A program made the translations under genes and the position numbers. Shown piece by piece: positions 7,758 through 13,833 of a stretch of DNA of 13,833 nt. Numbering within the stretch: the stretch's first letter is position 1; each line of letters starts with the position of its first letter. The notes under the pieces were generated by a model that worked only from the letters and a program-made list of their open reading frames with translations, searched no databases and was not told where the DNA came from. The DNA is taken from contig CALNAE010000079.1 in assembly GCA_937874315.1 (NCBI GenBank), positions 1-13,833 of the forward strand, written 5' to 3'. Origin of the DNA: an uncultured Bifidobacterium sp. (GTDB lineage: Bacteria > Actinomycetota > Actinomycetes > Actinomycetales > Bifidobacteriaceae).

Positions 7758-7815
7758 AGATCAGGCGAATCGCATCCTGCACCGGCTCGGCACACGATCC
7801 CGCCTCAATGCGCAT
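7695..7815 (-). pseudogene. Displaced 5' part of the ASCH gene
   Basis: From ATG 7815 this frame encodes MRIEAGSCAEPVQDAIRLIY and continues to LPCDEF, 40 residues of plausible helical N-terminus. It then runs out of the ASCH family at a T4 run. Its ATG overlaps the stop of the upstream SPOR-like gene by 11 nt, a normal operon arrangement, which supports it as the original start of the ASCH gene. In this frame translation goes on to a stop near 7555 with no family resemblance. Confidence 0.55.
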
Positions 7816-8137
7816 CTTCATCGGCATGCTTCTCGATGTCGGCACCGCCGTCCTCGCCCCAATCGTCCCAAGCCTTGGTCTGCGCATCCCACAGCGCGTT
7901 GCGCTCCTCGACGATGTCCTTGGCATGCATGGCATCTTCATATGTGGCGTAAGGCCCCATCCGCTGATTCATCGGCGAAATCATACCCAATTCAGGCTTG
8001 CCGGTACGGGTGTTGACATACCACTGCTCGCCATTCGACTGCTCGCCGTTCGACCGACTGACGTCAGGATGACCACCGTCAGACGCGGATGTCGCGTCCC
8101 TGTCGTCGAACGGTACCTGCCCGGATGCATCGTCCAT
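7805..8137 (-). CDS. Small SPOR-like protein of unknown function
   Basis: A 110-aa acidic, probably cytosolic protein with no signal peptide or membrane helix. Residues 1-37 are low-complexity (D, S, G, N). The core, WYVNTRTGKPELG at 39-51 and MNQRMGPYATYEDAMHAKDI at 56-75, resembles the short actinobacterial proteins annotated as SPOR-domain-like, in which a WY-N-TG strand is followed by GP-ATxxxA and a helix ending in W-rich sequence (ALWDAQTKAWDDWG). The function is not known. The start at ATG 8137 is chosen because GAGGGAG lies 5 nt upstream; an ATG at 8176 would add 13 residues (123 aa) but has only a too-close GGTGAGG. A 15-bp tandem duplication gives SNGEQ twice. The stop overlaps the presumed original ASCH start, so the two were probably one operon. 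Confidence 0.75.
   Translation of the reverse strand: MDDASGQVPFDDRDATSASDGGHPDVSRSNGEQSNGEQWYVNTRTGKPELGMISPMNQRMGPYATYEDAMHAKDIVEERNALWDAQTKAWDDWGEDGGADIEKHADEDAH
8023..8052. repeat. 15-bp tandem duplication inside the SPOR-like gene
   Basis: Two adjacent 15-bp units, 8023-8037 and 8038-8052, differ at one base. They encode SNGEQ twice in the disordered N-terminal stretch. The frame is kept, so the duplication looks like neutral slippage. Confidence 0.8.
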
Positions 8138-8275
8138 GGAAACTCCCTCACTATCTTCATTGCTTTGCGTCGTCATACCTCACCGCTGTTCACCCGTCTT
8201 ACGAGCTGCCGTACATGCCACGCTCGCCCAAGACCCCTGGTTCCTCACGTGATACCGCACCGCTTGACAATCGAA

Positions 8276-9967
8276 TCATTCCCGAAAGGCGTTGGTGATG
8301 GGCAACCGGCGGTCACGCCCGAAGGCGAGCGCCGTGACCTTGGGCCCGAGCGGGTACTGCCGACGTTTCCACTCTGCGCGGTCCACCAGCCGCATCACCG
8401 TGTCGACGGTCCGCTCGTCGAAACCGTCCGCCAGCAGGTCGGCCCGTCCATGGGCGTGTTCGATGTAGGCGGCCAGCACCTGATCGAGCAGCGCGTACTG
8501 CGGCAGCGAATCAGAGTCTTTCTGTCCCGGGCGAAGCTCGGCGCTAGGTGGCTTCTCGATGCTGCTCACGGGTATCGGAGCCTGCTGTGCCCTGGCTCGA
8601 TCCGGCGCGGTCGTGATGCTGTCGAGCACCCCGCCCAACGTCACGCCGTCGGCGGCGACCTTGTTGCGCCACCGGGCAAGTTCCCAGACCCTGGTCTTCA
8701 ACAGATCCTTGATCGGCGCATAGCCACCGACGGCGTCGCCGTAAATCGTCGAATAGCCACAGGCCAGCTCGGATTTATTGCCGGTGGCCAAGGCAAGCAC
8801 CCCCCTGGCGTTCGAATAGGCCATGACGATCACGCCACGGATACGCGCCTGCAGATTCTCGGCGGCCACGCCCTCCAGCGACAGCTCGTGCTGGAAGGAT
8901 GCGAACAACGGCTCGATCGGCCGAATGTCATAGTGCGCGTGCAGGCGATCCGCCAAATCGGCGGCATCGTCCCTGGATCCGTCCGAGGAATACATGCTGG
9001 GCATCGAGATGCCCCAGACCTGCTCGCCACCGCAGGCATCGGCGGCCATGGTGGCGACCAGTGCCGAATCGATGCCGCCCGAAAGCCCCAGACACACGCC
9101 ATGGAACCGATTCTTGGCCATATAATCCTGCAAGCCCAGCACACACGCGCAATACACCTCCTGATCGGCATCGAGATCCGGCTGGATATGGGCGACGTGT
9201 TGCCGGGTGCTCTCGGTGTCGAAATCCCAGAAATCCAAGGCCTGAACGAACATCGCGGAGCGCTCGAGAAGCGTCCCGTCCGCATCGACGACGAAGCTGC
9301 CGCCATCGAAGACCAGATCGTCCTGCCCACCGACCTGATTGACATAGATCACCGGCGCGTCGACCTCATGGGCACGCCGCACGGCGAGATCGTATCGGGC
9401 ATGCAACTTGCCTTCCTCGTACGGAGAACCGTTGATGGTGAGCAACAGATCGACGTGCTGTGTGGCGAGCGCGGCGACGGGTCCGCCATCCTGCCAGATG
9501 TCCTCGCAGATCGCCACGCCAACGCGAACGCCGTCGATGTCCAACACCAGCGAACGCTCGCCGGAAGAGAAGATGCGAAACTCGTCGAACACGCCATAAT
9601 TCGGCAGAAAATGCTTGTCATATCCGGCCCAGACGACGCCGTCGTGGAACACGACCATCCGATTGCGCGGTTTGTCGGACCCCGGAGCCGTGCCGACCGT
9701 GCCGGCCACGACGTACAGATCGCCGAGCCCCTCCTGCTTGAGCTGGCCGGCCATCTCGTCGGCCTTGTCCCATGCGGCCCTGCGGAACGTCGCACGGAAG
9801 GCGAGATCCTCGATCGGATACCCGGTCAACGTCATCTCGGGAAAGACCACCACCCGCGCACCGCCCCGCGCGGCGTTGCGGGCGTACTTCAGGATCAGGT
9901 CGGCATTGCCGTTGAGATCTCCTACGCAGGTGTCGATTTGTGCCAAGGCGAAACGCAATTGAGTCAT
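8276..9967 (-). CDS. nadE: Glutamine-dependent NAD+ synthetase
   Basis: This enzyme makes NAD+ from deamido-NAD+ and ATP in the last step of NAD biosynthesis, taking ammonia from glutamine. It is 563 aa, the two-domain type. The N-terminal nitrilase-fold glutaminase has the Glu-Lys-Cys triad: E44 in FPEMTLTGYP, K118 in YDKHFLPNYGVFDE and C154 in VAICEDIW. The C-terminal adenylating domain has the P-loop SGGIDS at 296-301, followed by TGNKSELACGYSTIYGD, which includes the usual NAD-synthetase GNKSE and the Tyr-rich substrate segment. The ATG at 9967 has TAGGA about 9 nt upstream. The gene is flanked by a 163-nt gap on the M20 side and about 138 nt before the SPOR-like gene, so it may be a single transcription unit. 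It is complete with no anomalies. Confidence 0.96.
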   Translation of the reverse strand: MTQLRFALAQIDTCVGDLNGNADLILKYARNAARGGARVVVFPEMTLTGYPIEDLAFRATFRRAAWDKADEMAGQLKQEGLGDLYVVAGTVGTAPGSDKPRNRMVVFHDGVVWAGYDKHFLPNYGVFDEFRIFSSGERSLVLDIDGVRVGVAICEDIWQDGGPVAALATQHVDLLLTINGSPYEEGKLHARYDLAVRRAHEVDAPVIYVNQVGGQDDLVFDGGSFVVDADGTLLERSAMFVQALDFWDFDTESTRQHVAHIQPDLDADQEVYCACVLGLQDYMAKNRFHGVCLGLSGGIDSALVATMAADACGGEQVWGISMPSMYSSDGSRDDAADLADRLHAHYDIRPIEPLFASFQHELSLEGVAAENLQARIRGVIVMAYSNARGVLALATGNKSELACGYSTIYGDAVGGYAPIKDLLKTRVWELARWRNKVAADGVTLGGVLDSITTAPDRARAQQAPIPVSSIEKPPSAELRPGQKDSDSLPQYALLDQVLAAYIEHAHGRADLLADGFDERTVDTVMRLVDRAEWKRRQYPLGPKVTALAFGRDRRLPITNAFRE

Positions 9968-10110
9968 GGCACCATCCTAGCCCCGACGATCGCGACCGCC
10001 CATGCCGGATGGGGTCGCGCGGGCGCCTCGGCGTGTGCGGGCGTCAGTCGACCGGGCCGCCGCCGCGACTTCGGCACCTCGCGTGTATCCGTATGCATCC
10101 GCGCAAGGCC

Positions 10111-10130
10111 GCCGGCGCAGATACGCCGGC
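10111..10130 (-). terminator. Possible hairpin after the M20 amidohydrolase gene
   Basis: A perfect 7-bp GC inverted repeat, gccggcg / cgccggc with a 6-nt loop, sits directly after the TGA of the M20 gene. No T-tract follows on the minus strand, so a rho-independent terminator is doubtful. The remainder of the 163-nt gap before nadE shows no gene or promoter that I can support. Confidence 0.4.
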
Positions 10131-11303
10131 TCAGCGCAATTCCCGTAACACGCGCAACGCCGCGTTGACATAGAATTCCGCCGTCGGTTCGATGGCGTCG
10201 TCCAAGGCCACGAATCGCGGACTGTGCAGGCCATGATGCCCCGGCGTGCCGTTCGATCCGATGAAGGCGAACAGCAACCTCGTCTTCTTGGCGTATTCGC
10301 AGAAGTCCTCCCCCGCCATCGACGGTTTGATGGGCTCGAGGCTCGCATACTGCGCGACGTCCCGCATCGCAGCCCGCGCCAGCTCGGGGTCGCTGACCAG
10401 CGGAATGGCGAAATCATTCCACTCAATGTCGGCGCCGATGTCATATGCGGCGGCCGTACGTTCCACGATCTCATGGAACCGCCTGCGCGCCATGGCACCG
10501 TCGTCGGGATAGAAATACCGAACCGTTCCGATGAAACCGGCCTTCGCGGGAATGACGTTCCACACGTCGCCGCCATGCACCTGCGTCACCGACAGCACCA
10601 GCGGGTGGAAGGGCGTTTCGTTGCGGCTCACCACCGTCTGCAGAGCCAGGATCATCGAGGCCATCGCCTCAAAGGGACCGGTACCCATATGCGGATATCC
10701 GGCATGCGTGCCCTGGGCGTGCAGCGTCACGGCGAATTTCACGCAGCCGGCCATCATGGGTTCGGTTCCCACGGCGATCTGACCGGGGGCGTAATCGGGG
10801 TTGTTATGCGTGCCGATCATCGCATCTATGTCGTCGACGACTCCGGAGTCCACCAGCGCCTGAGCCCCCTCGCCCGTTTCTTCGGCCGGTTGGAACACCA
10901 GAGTGACGCTGCCGTTGAAACGATCGCGATGCTCGACGAGCCAGAACGCCGCGGCCAGCAGCCCCGTCATATGGATGTCATGACCGCAGGCGTGCATGAC
11001 ACCTGCGTTTCGCGAAGCATTCGCGACACCGGAGTCCTCGGTTACCGGCAGTCCATCGATGTCCGCACGAAGCCCGATATGCGGGCCCTCGCCGTGGCCG
11101 TCCGCACAACCGCGGATGACGGCGAGCACACCGGAACCCACCGGATTCAGCGACGCTTCGATGCCATGGTCTCGCAATTGGTCGGCGATGTAGGCGCTGG
11201 TCTCGCGCTCGTGAAACCCCAGCTCCGGATAGGCGTGCAGATGCCGTCTGATCGACAACAGCCGTTCGTCGACGACGATATGCTCCGCCGGATTTCGCAT
11301 CAT
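10131..11303 (-). CDS. M20-family amidohydrolase (N-acyl amino acid deacylase type)
   Basis: A 390-aa cytosolic M20D metallopeptidase-like amidohydrolase. This group removes acyl groups from N-acylated amino acids or related amides. The metal and catalytic residues are in place: HAYPELGFHE at 23-32, LRADIDGLPVTED at 78-90, ACGHDIHMTG with C106 and H108, PAEETGEGA with the catalytic Glu near 141-142, H166 in GTHNNPDYAPGQ, and AGEDF in the C-terminal part of the catalytic domain. A lid domain occupies roughly residues 185-300. In many bacteria M20D genes sit with metNIQ-type importers; known examples deacylate N-acetyl-cysteine or related S-compounds. Placement after metNI suggests a sulfur amino acid derivative as substrate, but this is inference. 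The start is ATG 11303 or the adjacent ATG 11300, preceded by a GGGAA/AAGGG-rich stretch. It lies 129 nt after metI; that gap shows nothing clear. Confidence 0.88.
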   Translation of the reverse strand: MMRNPAEHIVVDERLLSIRRHLHAYPELGFHERETSAYIADQLRDHGIEASLNPVGSGVLAVIRGCADGHGEGPHIGLRADIDGLPVTEDSGVANASRNAGVMHACGHDIHMTGLLAAAFWLVEHRDRFNGSVTLVFQPAEETGEGAQALVDSGVVDDIDAMIGTHNNPDYAPGQIAVGTEPMMAGCVKFAVTLHAQGTHAGYPHMGTGPFEAMASMILALQTVVSRNETPFHPLVLSVTQVHGGDVWNVIPAKAGFIGTVRYFYPDDGAMARRRFHEIVERTAAAYDIGADIEWNDFAIPLVSDPELARAAMRDVAQYASLEPIKPSMAGEDFCEYAKKTRLLFAFIGSNGTPGHHGLHSPRFVALDDAIEPTAEFYVNAALRVLRELR

Positions 11304-11432
11304 ATTTCCCGTATCCCTTCCGAATCATGTCATTGCCGACGCGATCGACATGAAGCCACGCATCGCCGTCGAACCAGTCACCGACCGCATGTCACCCATA
11401 AGTCCGAGAATGCGATCGCACACATCCGCGCG

Positions 11433-12173
11433 CTATTGCAGTCGGCGAATCATGCGCTTGGCGAACGCGTTGGCGACGGCCTGAACACATTGGACCAAGA
11501 CGATCATGATGATCACCGCGGTCCAGGTCACCGTCTGATCGAACTTCTGATAGCCGTAGGCGATGGCGAAGTTACCCAGACCGCCACCCCCGATATACCC
11601 CGCCATGGCCGACATATCAAGCACGGCGATGAACATGAAGGCATAGGCCAGAATCAACGGTCCCAACGCCTCCGGAATCAGCACCGTGCGGATGATCGTG
11701 AATCTCGAAGCGCCCATCGACCGCGCCGCTTCGATCACGCCCGGGTCAACCGGCACCAGGTTCTGTTCGACCAGCCTCGACATGACGAAGGTGCACATCA
11801 ACGCCATGGGAAAAATCGCCGCGCCGGTGCCGATCGATGTGCCGATCACCGAGATGGTCACCGGTTGCATGGCGGCGAGAAAGATGATGAACGGAATGGG
11901 TCGGACGATGTTCACGACGACGTCCAACACGCGATAGACGACGGCGTTTTCGAACAGGTTCCCGGGTCTCGTGCCATAGAGCACCACGCCGAGGATCAAT
12001 CCCAACACCCCGCCGATCAACAGCGTGGCGCAAACCATCTCCAGGGTCTCGGCGATGGAAGAGAACAGCAGCGGCCGCAGCACGCTCCAGTCGCCGTCAC
12101 CGACCGCCAGCTCCATACGGATAGGCGTCGCGTGAATCGCCGCGGTTCCCTGCGATATCGTTCCTTGCATCAC
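11433..12173 (-). CDS. metI: Methionine-type ABC transporter permease
   Basis: A 246-aa inner-membrane permease of the MetI family, which with MetN and a substrate-binding protein imports methionine or its derivatives. About five hydrophobic segments are visible, near residues 45-67, 84-102, 116-134, 169-190 and 214-236. The EAA loop that contacts the ATPase is at 148-171 (EAARSMGASRFTIIRTVLIP). MetI-type sequences include RPIPFIIFLAA and SAMAGYIGGGGLGNFAI, followed by YGYQKF. The start is GTG at 12173, overlapping the metN stop by 4 nt (GTGA), with AGGGGAGGG 7 nt upstream; ATG 12170, overlapping by 1 nt, is the alternative. The first 30 residues are a cytosolic extension. Substrate assignment rests on the family and on MetN. 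Confidence 0.93.
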   Translation of the reverse strand: MMQGTISQGTAAIHATPIRMELAVGDGDWSVLRPLLFSSIAETLEMVCATLLIGGVLGLILGVVLYGTRPGNLFENAVVYRVLDVVVNIVRPIPFIIFLAAMQPVTISVIGTSIGTGAAIFPMALMCTFVMSRLVEQNLVPVDPGVIEAARSMGASRFTIIRTVLIPEALGPLILAYAFMFIAVLDMSAMAGYIGGGGLGNFAIAYGYQKFDQTVTWTAVIIMIVLVQCVQAVANAFAKRMIRRLQ

Positions 12174-13480
12174 CGTGCATCCCTCCCCTGCGTGGTCGCC
12201 GAATCCATCGCATCCGGTTTCGACCGGGCCGAATCGGCGGTTTCCCGGCCGACGACCTCGTCCGTCTTGTCGCCCGTCTCGCCGTCCGTCTTGTCGTCGA
12301 ATGTACGTCCGGCTTCGTCGTTCCCCGTGCCGGGCTCGTCGTCGGCGCCGTCGAATATGCCGATGTCCGCCATCGCCCGCCGATAGTCAACCGGCCGTTC
12401 GGCGGTACCGAATTCGACCACGTCGCTGTGGGCGTGCAGTTCTCGTAGGAAAGCGTCGGTGTCGGGCTGCCCCGCGTCAAGCTCATAAGTCATGGCCCCG
12501 ATCGCCGAACCGCCGACCGTGTCGATGCCACCCCAGAGCAGATTGCTGTGGATGTCGTATCGAGAGATCAGCTCCGAGATGTTCTGACCCGAGGCAGCGA
12601 CCGCGGGACGATCGGCGCCCGACGAAACGGCTCGCTGCCTGATCAGCACGGTGAACATCGGACCGGGCCACTGGGCATGAAGCTGTGCGACACGACGCTC
12701 ATCCGGCACCCCGGACAGCGCGGTGGCGATGAACCGCCTGGTCACCGCCGCCTGCGGGGCCGCGAACACGTCGTAGGCCTCGCCTTGCTCTACGACACGA
12801 CCGGCACTCATCACCGCGATACGATTCGCGATCTGCTGCACCACGCTCATCTGATGGGTGATGAGCACGATGGTGATGCCGAAACGCTCGTTTACACGCT
12901 TGAGCAGTGACAACACCTCGGCGGTCGTCTCGGGGTCCAAGGCGCTCGTCGCCTCATCGGCCAGGAGAATCTTCGGGTTGGTGGCCAGAGCACGGGCGAT
13001 GCCGACCCGTTGTTTCTGCCCGCCGGACAATTGCGAAGGATAACTTCGAGCGTGGTCCCGGAGCCCGACGAAATCCAACAGCTCCTTGACGCGTCGTTGC
13101 TGGTAGTCCTTACGCCAATGATCCAACTGCAACGGATACGCGACGTTCTGTGCGACCGTTTTCGTGGAGAACAGGTTGAATTGCTGGAAAATCATGCCGA
13201 TGCTCTGCCGGATCGGGCGCAAAGCCGATTCCGACATGCCTGTGATGTCCTTGTCCAGCACGGTGACACGACCGCTGGTGGGCCGCTCCAGCGCGTTGAT
13301 CATGCGCACCAACGTCGATTTGCCGGCACCCGAATAGCCGATGATGCCGAAGACGTCGCCACGGTTGATCGTCAAACTGACGTCGTTCACGGCGCGTATC
13401 GCCGCGCGTTTGGTCGCAGACCCGTTTTTCGCGCGAAACTCACGCACCACATGATCCAAAGTGATGATCGCCTCAGTCAT
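12170..13480 (-). CDS. metN: Methionine-type ABC transporter ATP-binding protein with NIL domain
   Basis: A 436-aa ATPase driving methionine-type uptake. The nucleotide-binding domain has Walker A GYSGAGKST (48-56), Q-loop Q99 in IFQQFNLF, ABC signature LSGGQKQRV (151-159), Walker B ILLADEATSALD (171-182) and switch histidine H209. A NIL domain follows at about 275-356 (FTVLIRQRAV, ending in VVEFGTA). In E. coli MetN this domain binds methionine and inhibits transport. Beyond residue 375 is an acidic D/E/G/T/K-rich tail of about 60 residues, with DKTDGETGDKTDE, not part of the usual family (about 340-400 aa). The ATG at 13480 has a weak Shine-Dalgarno; the frame closes with a TGA 21 nt upstream. 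A mini-ORF with a better ribosome site overlaps the start. metI overlaps its end. Confidence 0.95.
   Translation of the reverse strand: MTEAIITLDHVVREFRAKNGSATKRAAIRAVNDVSLTINRGDVFGIIGYSGAGKSTLVRMINALERPTSGRVTVLDKDITGMSESALRPIRQSIGMIFQQFNLFSTKTVAQNVAYPLQLDHWRKDYQQRRVKELLDFVGLRDHARSYPSQLSGGQKQRVGIARALATNPKILLADEATSALDPETTAEVLSLLKRVNERFGITIVLITHQMSVVQQIANRIAVMSAGRVVEQGEAYDVFAAPQAAVTRRFIATALSGVPDERRVAQLHAQWPGPMFTVLIRQRAVSSGADRPAVAASGQNISELISRYDIHSNLLWGGIDTVGGSAIGAMTYELDAGQPDTDAFLRELHAHSDVVEFGTAERPVDYRRAMADIGIFDGADDEPGTGNDEAGRTFDDKTDGETGDKTDEVVGRETADSARSKPDAMDSATTQGRDAR
12259..12296. repeat. 14-bp direct repeat encoding the DKTDE-like tail of MetN
   Basis: cgtccgtcttgtcg occurs at 12259-12272 and 12283-12296, a 24-bp period that encodes DKTD twice, 8 residues apart. 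This suggests slippage expansion of the disordered acidic tail. Confidence 0.7.
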
Positions 13481-13496
13481 TACACCGCCCCGCCAT
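13473..13496 (-). CDS. Possible 7-codon leader ORF overlapping the metN start
   Basis: ATG 13496 starts MAGRCND and stops at TGA 13473-13475, seven nucleotides into metN in another frame. AGGAG at 13506-13502 lies 5 nt before its ATG, whereas the metN ATG itself has only a weak site. Ribosomes ending here would be placed over the metN start, so translational coupling is possible. A short frame like this can arise by chance. Confidence 0.35.
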   Translation of the reverse strand: MAGRCND

Positions 13497-13565
13497 TTTC
13501 ACTCCTGATTGCCGCTCCCGCGTTACCACCGATCGTCTCGATAGCGGTACCACAGCCATCGCACG

Positions 13566-13600
13566 CCGATCATAACGGATTACTCCCACCGATCATAACG
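13566..13600. repeat. 12-bp tandem direct repeat upstream of metN
   Basis: ccgatcataacg is present twice, exactly, with starts 23 bp apart (about two helical turns), 86-120 bp before the metN start. This could be a pair of sites for one regulator, or duplicated -10 boxes. Confidence 0.6.
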
Positions 13601-13662
13601 ATTCACTTCGTCATCCAGCGACACGGCGCCACGGCATTCTGCACTTGCGACACCGCGTACTA

Positions 13663-13694
13663 CGCCACCGCGCCGATTCTGCCGCGCGGTGGCG
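13663..13694 (-). terminator. GC-rich hairpin after the gene at the right edge
   Basis: A perfect 11-bp inverted repeat, cgccaccgcgc / gcgcggtggcg with a 10-nt loop, lies about 50 nt past the stop of the partial gene. No T-run follows on the minus strand. It probably ends or stabilises that upstream transcript. Confidence 0.5.
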
Positions 13695-13742
13695 CACGGC
13701 CCGGATCCTCGCCGGATGCGTGCCATGATATGGGCGTCAGTC

Positions 13743-13833
13743 TCAGCCGGCGCTGCGGGCGTCCTTCTCGATCTGGGACAGGAAGCCTTGCAACTCGCCA
13801 GCGCTGTACTGCGTGGCGAAGGACGCGGTTCCA
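13743..13833 (-). CDS. C-terminal fragment of a gene entering from the right, unidentified
   Basis: The last 29 codons before TGA 13743 encode GTASFATQYSAGELQGFLSQ and then IEKDARSAG. The rest is outside the window. Codon use looks coding and a hairpin follows about 50 nt downstream. In met clusters the substrate-binding lipoprotein gene (metQ) is often next to metN, so position makes that a candidate, but the short tail does not clearly match MetQ and I do not assign it. Confidence 0.5.
   Translation of the reverse strand, partial: GTASFATQYSAGELQGFLSQIEKDARSAG

Larger units (their letters stand above)
13481..13742 (-). promoter_or_regulatory. metN upstream region with tandem repeat and leader hairpin
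   Basis: This 262-nt gap contains no ordinary gene. From the far end it holds a GC-rich hairpin (described separately), then a 12-bp direct repeat ccgatcataacg (13566-13577, 13589-13600). Each copy contains TATGAT on the minus strand, a near-consensus -10 box. Nearer metN is an imperfect stem at 13528-13548 (accgatcg / cgat-ag-cggt) and the mini-ORF. No -35 box of good quality fits either TATGAT. I do not recognise a SAM riboswitch or T-box core. Confidence 0.45.

Noticed and set aside
7808..10168. A 786-codon plus-strand open frame opposite nadE and the SPOR-like gene
   Set aside because: It spans two genes and the intergenic region, has no recognisable motif, and mirrors codon phase of nadE, which is secure.
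10224..12386. A 720-codon plus-strand open frame opposite the M20, metI and metN genes
   Set aside because: It is H/R/D-rich with no domain, crosses three well-supported minus-strand genes, and is an antisense shadow.
13481..13742. A SAM riboswitch or T-box before metN
   Set aside because: I found only short hairpins and a direct repeat; no recognisable riboswitch core, T-box sequence or specifier-type structure.
1..13833. Mobile elements, CRISPR arrays, defence islands or toxin-antitoxin genes
   Set aside because: No transposase, integrase, spaced repeats or characteristic small gene pairs were seen; genes are housekeeping, on one strand and uniform in composition.

Overview
The window comes from an actinobacterium, almost certainly a Bifidobacterium. 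GC content is high. The pyruvate formate-lyase (PflB) and its activating enzyme read like the bifidobacterial enzymes. The actinobacterial pair DUF3000 protein and RNase D lies just upstream of trigger factor. All convincing genes are on the minus strand, so transcription runs from high to low coordinates. The genus is inferred from remembered family sequences; no search was run.

Layout in transcription order: (1) 13743-13833, the last 29 codons of a gene entering from the right, not identified. (2) 13481-13742, a leader region with a GC-rich hairpin, a tandem 12-bp repeat and a 7-codon mini-ORF overlapping the start of metN. (3) metN and metI, an overlapping ATPase/permease pair of a methionine-type ABC importer, then an M20 amidohydrolase, which together suggest uptake and deacylation of N-acyl sulfur amino acids. 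(4) nadE, glutamine-dependent NAD+ synthetase. (5) A small SPOR-like protein and an ASCH-domain protein; the ASCH gene appears frameshifted at a T4 run, with its N-terminal part in another frame overlapping the upstream stop. (6) pflB, preceded by a CRP/GlxR-like palindrome and a LacI-type operator, followed by a strong hairpin, then pflA. These form the anaerobic pyruvate-to-formate branch downstream of the bifid shunt. (7) A DUF3000 protein overlapping RNase D, then trigger factor, whose 3' end is cut by the window edge.

This is mostly housekeeping and central-metabolism DNA. I see no insertion sequence, prophage, CRISPR array, tRNA or rRNA, toxin-antitoxin or defence system, and no gene-free stretch over 300 bases. 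Long plus-strand open frames opposite pflB, nadE and the met genes are antisense shadows of GC-rich genes. No clearly new system is visible. The observations most worth following up are the ASCH frameshift, the pflB control region and the metN leader.
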